Source of the DNA: Shewanella profunda
GTDB lineage: Bacteria; Pseudomonadota; Gammaproteobacteria; Enterobacterales; Shewanellaceae
Reading direction: 5' to 3'
Assembly: GCF_023283765.1 (NCBI RefSeq)
Contig: NZ_JAKILG010000013.1
Coordinates: 1-64,000 of the forward strand
DNA: 64,000 nucleotides
Positions within the stretch are counted from its first letter, which is position 1; every line of letters begins with the position of its first letter. Of this stretch, positions 58,716-64,000 are shown in pieces. Under the pieces are notes generated by a model that was not told where the DNA came from, did no database searches, and was given only the letters and a program-made list of their open reading frames with translations. A program made the translations under genes and the position numbers.

Positions 58716-59896
58716 TAAACTTCCTTAGCCAAACACTCGCTTTGGCGACAAGTGTGTAATTCAATAGTGATATGTGATAACTCAGGAAATTGACTCAGTA
58801 ACTGATTAAAATAACTGGCTTCTTTCGGTGAGTGAGACACAATGGACACCATCATAGCATGATGATCTGCACTCAGACGCCAAATATGTAAATCGGCCAC
58901 TTGATGATCAGGCACACTTTCAATCGTTTGTTTAACCCTACGCTGCAATGATTCCTTCACACCACCATCGAGTAAAATGGGGCTGGTTTGCTGGATAAGT
59001 CCCCAAGACCAACGGCTAATAATTATGGCGCCCACAATTCCCATAATAGGATCGAGCCAAGTTAATCCCATATATTTGCCAAACAGCAGTGCCACAATAG
59101 CGAGCACAGAGGTTAGTGCATCGGCTAAAACATGAAAATAAGCTGCACGTAAGTTGTGATCATGTCCACCGTGTGAATGCTGATTATCATCATGCTCATG
59201 CTCATGCTCATGCTCATGCTCATGCTCATGCTCATGCTCATGCTCAGCATCATGGTGGTCATGTTTATGATGGCAATGTGTATGGTCGTCATGATCATCA
59301 TCGTGGGCAGTATGCTCACTTTCAGGATGAACATGATGGTGATCATGGCCATGATGATGCCCATGATGATGTCCATGATCATGGCTATGATGATCCTTAA
59401 GCAAGAATACACTCAGCACATTCACGCTTAAACCTATCACGGCCACAAAAATTGCTTCGTTAAAATGAATTTGCTCAGGATTGATAAGTCGTATCCCAGA
59501 TTCAACCAGCATGATTAATGCCACTAAACCTAGGGCGATCGCGCTGGTGTAACCACCGAGCACACTCACCTTTCCTGTACCAAACGCAAAAGTAGGATCA
59601 TTGGCATGTTTACGGGCATAGGAATAGGCAAACAAGGTGATCATAAAAGCCGCAGCATGGGTGCCCATATGCCAACCATCGGCTAACAGTGCCATTGAGC
59701 CGTAAATCGTACCAGCGACAATCTCTGCCACCATAGTGATCAGCGTTAAATAGAGAACATAGCGTGTATTTTTCTCACCCGCGGTATTTTGGCTAGAAAA
59801 GCCATGGGAATGCTGCCACTTTGTGATAGCGTGCCCTGTAGTCGAGTGCCCAACATCTAGACTACGGGCTGCTTGTTCTGAATAATCTGATTTCAT
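58715..59896 (-). CDS. Cation diffusion facilitator (Zn/Co/Cd efflux) with long His/Glu-rich loop
   Basis: A 393-residue CDF transporter of the DmeF/CzcD type with six membrane segments. The metal site Asp/His pairs are visible as ADGWHMGTHAAAFMI (TM2) and FHVLADALTSVLAIV (TM5). Between TM4 and TM5 lies a cytoplasmic loop of about 80 residues made of His, Asp and Glu, including nine EH repeats encoded by nine perfect CATGCT hexamers. The loop should bind or sense metal. It likely exports Zn2+ or Co2+ from the cytoplasm. It is the first gene of a two-gene operon with a MarR regulator. Confidence 0.92.
   Translation of the reverse strand: MKSDYSEQAARSLDVGHSTTGHAITKWQHSHGFSSQNTAGEKNTRYVLYLTLITMVAEIVAGTIYGSMALLADGWHMGTHAAAFMITLFAYSYARKHANDPTFAFGTGKVSVLGGYTSAIALGLVALIMLVESGIRLINPEQIHFNEAIFVAVIGLSVNVLSVFLLKDHHSHDHGHHHGHHHGHDHHHVHPESEHTAHDDDHDDHTHCHHKHDHHDAEHEHEHEHEHEHEHEHEHDDNQHSHGGHDHNLRAAYFHVLADALTSVLAIVALLFGKYMGLTWLDPIMGIVGAIIISRWSWGLIQQTSPILLDGGVKESLQRRVKQTIESVPDHQVADLHIWRLSADHHAMMVSIVSHSPKEASYFNQLLSQFPELSHITIELHTCRQSECLAKEV
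59191..59244. repeat. CATGCT hexanucleotide repeat, nine copies
   Basis: Nine perfect tandem copies inside the CDF gene encode (EH)9. Because the unit is six bases, slippage would change the loop length without breaking the frame. Confidence 0.95.
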
Positions 59897-59958
59897 TATA
59901 TTAATTCCCTACGCCACATAAGGCCTGATTAGTGATTCTCACTAGAACGGGATTATAG

Positions 59959-59988
59959 TTTGAATATCAAAATATATGAATATCAAAT
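59959..59988. promoter_or_regulatory. Repeated TGAATATCAA operator upstream of the CDF-MarR operon
   Basis: TTTGA-ATA-TCAAA (59959-59971) and a second copy ATGAATATCAAAT (59976-59988) lie 63-92 bp upstream of the CDF start, spaced 16 bp. Both are near-palindromes of MarR-operator size. Confidence 0.5.
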
Positions 59989-60050
59989 TAGTTATTTTTC
60001 AAACTATTTTACTGACAAACATTTTTTGCTCACGAACATTTGAGACAAAC

Positions 60051-60074
60051 AAAAAGCCGCTAATGCGGCTTTTT
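60051..60074. terminator. Bidirectional terminator downstream of the YnhF-like gene
   Basis: AAAAAGCCGC-TAAT-GCGGCTTTTT is a perfect stem with T-runs on both strands. It probably ends the transcript of the small gene at 60199-60285. Confidence 0.8.
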
Positions 60075-60198
60075 GCTTCAATATAAGAACTGACAATACT
60101 TTTGCTACAACCTAAGATTGAGGGTATAGGCTTTTTCGTCTAACTTGTAGTCTAACGCAGTTGAAACAGATAGTCACAGCAGGTTAACACAAGCTAAA

Positions 60199-60285
60199 TC
60201 AAAACATTGAAACAAAGAACGCGCTGAAAAACAAAGCAATAACAACAGTTGTACCTAAGGCCATTTTAAGTTCGGTGTTCATCAT
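60199..60285 (-). CDS. YnhF-like single-membrane-span peptide (28 residues)
   Basis: A tiny gene: ATGATG behind GGAGAG, encoding MMNTELKMALGTTVVIALFF and eight further residues ending SMF. It has one hydrophobic helix. The N-terminal half (NTELKMALGTTVV) resembles E. coli YnhF (M-S-T-D-L-K-F-S-L-V-T-T), a stress-associated small membrane protein of unknown function. It has its own terminator downstream, which supports a real gene. The second ATG at 60282 is an equally possible start. Confidence 0.65.
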   Translation of the reverse strand: MMNTELKMALGTTVVIALFFSAFFVSMF

Positions 60286-60560
60286 TCACTCTCCTAGTTG
60301 GTATGGCTACATTATTATCAACCTAATGATAAAAACCCATGTTTGATTACCCGTTTTGTGAGCAACAACCAATTTATCGGGCATTTTATCTGCAACTTGT
60401 CTCAAAAAGGCACGCATACAGGTAAAAAACAGCGTTCCCTACCCGCATGTCAAATTCAGGTCAATCAATATTAATCATCACGTTTACCCAATTTTTAGCA
60501 TCATATAAAAGCACATTCTTGTTATACTCGACCGCGCAATTCATTTACCGAGAGAAACCT

Positions 60561-60971
60561 ATGTCTCAACTGTTACACACTATGATCCGCGTCGGTAATT
60601 TAGAACGCAGTATCACTTTTTATACCGAAGTTTTAGGCATGACGTTGCTACGCACCTCAGAAAACCCAGAGTATAAGTATTCTTTGGCATTCGTTGGTTA
60701 TGGTGAGGAATCCACAGGCCAAGCTGTCGTTGAACTGACCTATAACTGGGGCACAGATAAGTACGATTTAGGCACTGGTTTTGGTCACCTTGCCATTGGT
60801 GATGAAGACATTTACGCCCGTTGCGAAGCCATTGCCGCTGCAGGTGGCAAAGTCACTCGCGCGCCAGGCCCTGTTGCAGGTGGCACGACAGAAATCGCTT
60901 TTGTTGAAGATCCCGATGGTTATAAGATTGAATTTATTCAGATGAAGTCAGCCACTCAAGGTTTAGGCTAA
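60561..60971 (+). CDS. gloA: Lactoylglutathione lyase (glyoxalase I)
   Basis: A 136-residue glyoxalase [21 protein letters not shown] with the first metal His, [24 protein letters not shown] with Glu and the second His, and [15 protein letters not shown] with the last Glu. It is the compact Ni-type bacterial form that detoxifies methylglyoxal with glutathione. The ATG at 60561 follows GAGAGAA and gives the family start; a longer in-frame extension is rejected. A TTATACT promoter-like element lies about 30 bp upstream. Confidence 0.95.
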   Translation: MSQLLHTMIRVGNLERSITFYTEVLGMTLLRTSENPEYKYSLAFVGYGEESTGQAVVELTYNWGTDKYDLGTGFGHLAIGDEDIYARCEAIAAAGGKVTRAPGPVAGGTTEIAFVEDPDGYKIEFIQMKSATQGLG

Positions 60972-61015
60972 TTGATCATTACATGCTGCGTTTGTTGGTA
61001 ATAGCCAAACGCAGC

Positions 61016-61039
61016 GCTTCTAGCTTCTAGCTTCTAGCA
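61016..61039. repeat. Short tandem repeat TTCTAGC, three copies
   Basis: Three consecutive copies of TTCTAGC lie between the convergent gloA and msrQ genes. No function is apparent. Confidence 0.7.
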
Positions 61040-61041
61040 AG

Positions 61042-61674
61042 TTATTTCGTCATTTTTCCAGCAACATTACCCCGTTCTACGCGTTTTTTGTGCACAAATG
61101 GTAACCGCCATACTAATAACAAACCTAAACCCACGAGATATAAACTCGGTTCGATAATTTCCGATTTAACCGACCAATAAAAATGAATTGGGGCGAGTAT
61201 TGCGACCAAATACACAGCATTGTGGACGATTTGCCAGCGACGCCCCATTCTGCGCATCAAGGCCTTAAACGATGTTACGGCTAATGTTGTTACGATAAGA
61301 TAAGCGAGCGCGCCGACTAGAATATAGGGCCGTTTAACCACTTCACTAAACAAAAGTCCCCAAGCAAACAGTAAATCCAAGCTGAAAAATGCCGCAATAT
61401 GCAAGGTGGCATAGGCGAACACATATAAGCCCACTAAACGGCGAGTCTGCATTAATACGCCTTGTTTAGTGAACTTGGCAATGGGTGAGATAAGTAAGGT
61501 TGCCACCAATGCATTGAGTGCTCCCATTCCGGTAAAGTGAATGATGTACTGCACTGGATCGCCGCCAGCCCTATCCGTTGCAACGGCGATAACTAAATAG
61601 GCAATCGGTAAAGCACCCATTAAGTGGAACAAACTCTTGAGCCAAATTAAATGTTTAGCCGTTAATCTCAACAT
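61042..61674 (-). CDS. msrQ: MsrQ, heme b membrane subunit of methionine sulfoxide reductase
   Basis: A 210-residue inner-membrane protein of the YedZ family with about six membrane segments and heme-ligand His residues in QYIHFTGMGALNAL, FAYATLHIAAFF and RWQIVHNAVYLVA. It feeds electrons to periplasmic MsrP. It follows msrP after 22 bp, as expected for the msrPQ operon. Confidence 0.93.
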   Translation of the reverse strand: MLRLTAKHLIWLKSLFHLMGALPIAYLVIAVATDRAGGDPVQYIIHFTGMGALNALVATLLISPIAKFTKQGVLMQTRRLVGLYVFAYATLHIAAFFSLDLLFAWGLLFSEVVKRPYILVGALAYLIVTTLAVTSFKALMRRMGRRWQIVHNAVYLVAILAPIHFYWSVKSEIIEPSLYLVGLGLLLVWRLPFVHKKRVERGNVAGKMTK

Positions 61675-61696
61675 CCCACTCCCATTTCAACCATGA

Positions 61697-62743
61697 TCAA
61701 TAAAATTTACGAAGATCCATTCCATCATAGAGCGGCGCAACGAACTCGCCGTAACCATTAAAAAGCTGGGTATCGATTCGGGTAGCTGAAAACAGTCCAC
61801 CTTCACCGATTCGACGTTCAGTTGCCTGTGACCAACGGGGATGATCTACTGCGGGATTGACGTTGGCATAAAAACCATACTCATGGGACGCTAACTGGTT
61901 CCAACTCGTGGGCGGTTGTTTGTCCATCACTCGAATACGCACTATGGATTTAATGCTTTTAAAGCCATATTTCCACGGTACCACTAAGCGAATGGGGGCG
62001 CCATTTTGTGGGGGTAAGGTTTTGCCATATAACCCCACCGACAGCAAAGTCAGATCATTCATGGCTTCGGCTAAGGTTAATCCCTCAACATAGGGATAAT
62101 GTATGCCGCCGCCCATCAATCGACTTTTTTGGCCCGGCATTTGTTCAGGATCGAAAGCCGTTTCAAAGGCAACATACTTGCCTTTACTGGTCACGCCCAC
62201 TTTTTTAAGCAAAGCAGCTAAGGGAAATCCCACCCAAGGGATCACCATTGACCAAGCTTCGACGCATCGCAAACGATAGGTTCGCTCTTCTAGGGGAAAC
62301 ATTTTCGTGAGCTGGTCCAAGTCCAAGGTCATTGGCCGCTCAACTTCACCTTCAATCCGAAGTTGCCAAGGATCAACCTTAAAACCTTGGGCATTGTCCA
62401 TTGGATCTTGCTTACTGGTGCCAAATTCATAGAAATTATTATGGGAAGTGACTTTATCAAAGGGTGTTAATCCGTCACTCCCGCCATATTGCGGATTCGT
62501 TTTAAAGGTCAGTGGTGTCGTGATAAATGACGTTTTAGGTTGGTCACCAAAAAGATCAAATAAACCCGCCTGCACATAACCCGGAATACTCGCCCCTATC
62601 GCACCAAGCCCCATGGCTTTGACAATATGTCGGCGCGAACGAAAAACAGACTCAGGTGTAACTTGATTATCTTGAATATGCCACTGTGCTTTTTTAAGAA
62701 TACCTTGGGTGAAACGGGAAGAATTAGCCAATTGACACCTCAA
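61697..62743 (-). CDS. msrP: MsrP, periplasmic molybdopterin methionine sulfoxide reductase
   Basis: A YedY-family catalytic subunit with a twin-arginine signal ([20 protein letters not shown]). The Mo ligand is Cys in [18 protein letters not shown], followed by [13 protein letters not shown] and [17 protein letters not shown]. It repairs oxidised methionine in periplasmic proteins. The start is uncertain: TTG at 62743 gives 348 residues, and a second TTG at 62731 is better spaced from a GAGG site. E. coli MsrP is similar in length to either. Confidence 0.93.
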   Translation of the reverse strand: MRCQLANSSRFTQGILKKAQWHIQDNQVTPESVFRSRRHIVKAMGLGAIGASIPGYVQAGLFDLFGDQPKTSFITTPLTFKTNPQYGGSDGLTPFDKVTSHNNFYEFGTSKQDPMDNAQGFKVDPWQLRIEGEVERPMTLDLDQLTKMFPLEERTYRLRCVEAWSMVIPWVGFPLAALLKKVGVTSKGKYVAFETAFDPEQMPGQKSRLMGGGIHYPYVEGLTLAEAMNDLTLLSVGLYGKTLPPQNGAPIRLVVPWKYGFKSIKSIVRIRVMDKQPPTSWNQLASHEYGFYANVNPAVDHPRWSQATERRIGEGGLFSATRIDTQLFNGYGEFVAPLYDGMDLRKFY

Positions 62744-62972
62744 CTTTGGTTTGCAATTTAATTGTCACGCCGCGCCCAGTTCAGCCCAGCTCGGTAGATG
62801 CAGATATAGACAGCGAAATCTCGAAAAAACTTTCACTTCGCACAAATTTCAGCTTAAACGTATAAGACTTGCTCATTCAAGCCTGACTCAAAGAGATTGT
62901 TCATTAAAGCACTTGAAGCCTTTTGGGGAGCATGCGAACCTAGGCGCCAATGCCAAAGGAGTGCTATTGACC

Positions 62973-64000
62973 ATGCCATTTTCTCAATCTTTTTCCGTTG
63001 CCGAAATCATCGGTTTTATCGCCATCGCTTTCTTGGGTCTTTTGATCGGTGCCCTTCTCAATCAACGTTTAACCCGTCAGCGTTGGCAACAGTTTAAAGA
63101 CGAGCTCGAGCAAGAAATGCGTCAAGTCAATGAAGATGCCGAACTCTCACTGGCGCAACAACAAATACTGGTCGATGACAAAGAAGCACAATTGCGTCAA
63201 TACCAGCAAAGATTAGAGCAAAAAATTGAACAGCTAGGTAAAGCCGAGGCCCTAGCCGAGCGTGTACCGAGTTTAGAGCTACAGCTTAACGATAGCCAGC
63301 GTCGTCAATTAGAATTGCAATTGGCATTATCAAAATCCAATGCCATGCAGCAGACCATTCAAGCTAAGGCCGATGCCCAGCAGGAATCCCTTCAGGAAAA
63401 GATTGCCACCTTAGAAACCGCAGAGGTGCGTCTGCAAATCCAGTTTGAAAATCTTGCGAATCGCATTTTTGAGGAGCGAAGCGAAAACTTTAAGCACCAA
63501 AATGCCAGCCAGCTAGAGGGGGTATTAGGACCGCTAAAACAACAACTCGAAGGTTTTAGGCAACAGATCCGCGAATCCTACACCCACGAACAATCCGAGC
63601 GTAGTGCCCTTAAACACCAACTCGAACATCTGCGAGAACTTAATCTGAAGATGAGCCAAGATGCCATCAATCTCACTAAAGCGCTCAAGGGTGATAATAA
63701 ACAACAGGGCAATTGGGGAGAAGTGATCCTAGATCGCGTGCTACAAGAAAGTGGCCTACGCGAAGGGCATGAATATCATACCCAACAGGATTTAAAAGAT
63801 GATAATGGCAAACGGTTCAAACCCGATGTCATAGTCCATCTACCGGAAGACAAAGATGTTGTGATTGATGCAAAAATGTCACTCGTGAGTTACGAACGTT
63901 ATTTCAATAGTGAAGATCCCGCCCTACGCCAACAGGCTATCAACGAGCATGTGATCTCTATTCGTAACCATATCAAGGGCTTGAGCCAAAAAGATTACCA
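62973..64000 (+). CDS. rmuC: DNA recombination protein RmuC, 5' part (runs off window)
   Basis: An open frame from ATG 62973 to the window edge (342 complete codons). An N-terminal membrane anchor (IIGFIAIAFLGLLIGALL) is followed by a long coiled coil rich in Gln/Glu (about residues 30-190), then the start of the RmuC nuclease-like domain (KQQGNWGEVILDRVLQESGL, FKPDVIVHLPEDKDVVIDAK). RmuC limits inversions at short repeats in E. coli. AAGGAG is 11 bases upstream of this ATG; an in-frame TTG at 62967 is closer to it and could be the start. Confidence 0.93.
   Translation, partial: MPFSQSFSVAEIIGFIAIAFLGLLIGALLNQRLTRQRWQQFKDELEQEMRQVNEDAELSLAQQQILVDDKEAQLRQYQQRLEQKIEQLGKAEALAERVPSLELQLNDSQRRQLELQLALSKSNAMQQTIQAKADAQQESLQEKIATLETAEVRLQIQFENLANRIFEERSENFKHQNASQLEGVLGPLKQQLEGFRQQIRESYTHEQSERSALKHQLEHLRELNLKMSQDAINLTKALKGDNKQQGNWGEVILDRVLQESGLREGHEYHTQQDLKDDNGKRFKPDVIVHLPEDKDVVIDAKMSLVSYERYFNSEDPALRQQAINEHVISIRNHIKGLSQKDY

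Noticed and set aside
59191-59244. Possible CRISPR or phase-variation switch
   Set aside because: The units are 6 bases with no spacers, so not CRISPR, and slippage stays in frame, so it cannot be an on/off switch.
59116-59431. His/Met-repeat frames in other phases over the CDF gene
   Set aside because: They arise from the CATGCT repeat read in other frames; the CDF frame has full family motifs.
61016-61039. TTCTAGC tandem repeat as an attachment site
   Set aside because: Only three short copies, no matching copy elsewhere that I noticed, and no integrase or tRNA nearby.

Overview
The window looks like a Shewanella chromosome (Gammaproteobacteria). This rests on recognised housekeeping proteins (GyrA, SerC, UbiG, NrdAB with a YfaE-type ferredoxin, SppA, AnsA, OpgGH), a membrane-bound [NiFe] hydrogenase operon, an arabinose locus of the type known from this genus, and a phosphoethanolamine transferase resembling MCR-4 as I remember it. 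I saw no rRNA, tRNA, CRISPR array, prophage or complete insertion sequence. All family calls come from reading motifs; no database search was run.

Positions 1-17.6 kb hold an L-arabinose/arabinoside utilisation island next to a truncated chemoreceptor. One minus-strand run encodes a dehydratase, an SDR dehydrogenase, a mutarotase, a four-gene sugar ABC transporter and a secreted GH43 glycosidase. A second secreted GH43 is divergent, followed by a convergent GntR-type regulator. A separate araB-araD-araA-HAD phosphatase operon completes the island. It therefore encodes the phosphorylative (isomerase) route plus the first steps of an oxidative route. Three 15-bp inverted repeats in the promoter regions are candidate operators.

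Positions 17.8-37.7 kb are core genome: serC, gyrA, ubiG-gph, nrdA-nrdB-ferredoxin (with tandem NrdR boxes and a strong hairpin between nrdA and nrdB), a secreted YciI-like protein, fadH, sppA, ansA and opgG-opgH.

Positions 38.2-43.6 kb carry six co-oriented genes: a TlpA-like thioredoxin, a DUF4266 lipoprotein, a DUF3570 outer-membrane protein, an ApbE flavin transferase and a QseBC/PmrAB-like two-component system. The DUF3570 protein contains a sequence matching the ApbE flavinylation motif, so this may be an envelope flavoprotein system. It is the most interesting poorly described system here.

Positions 43.9-52.3 kb are the divergent hydrogenase operon hyaABCD, a HypF-related accessory gene and hypF, preceded by a perfect FNR/EtrA-type palindrome. 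The rest of the hyp genes are not in the window. A diguanylate cyclase gene lies convergent to hypF.

Positions 53.4-64 kb hold an mcr-4/eptA-like gene bracketed by two oppositely oriented ~257-bp MITE-like elements, a periplasmic prolyl oligopeptidase, a zinc-type CDF exporter with a long His/Glu repeat and a co-transcribed MarR regulator, a 28-residue YnhF-like membrane peptide, gloA, msrP-msrQ, and the start of rmuC, which runs off the window.
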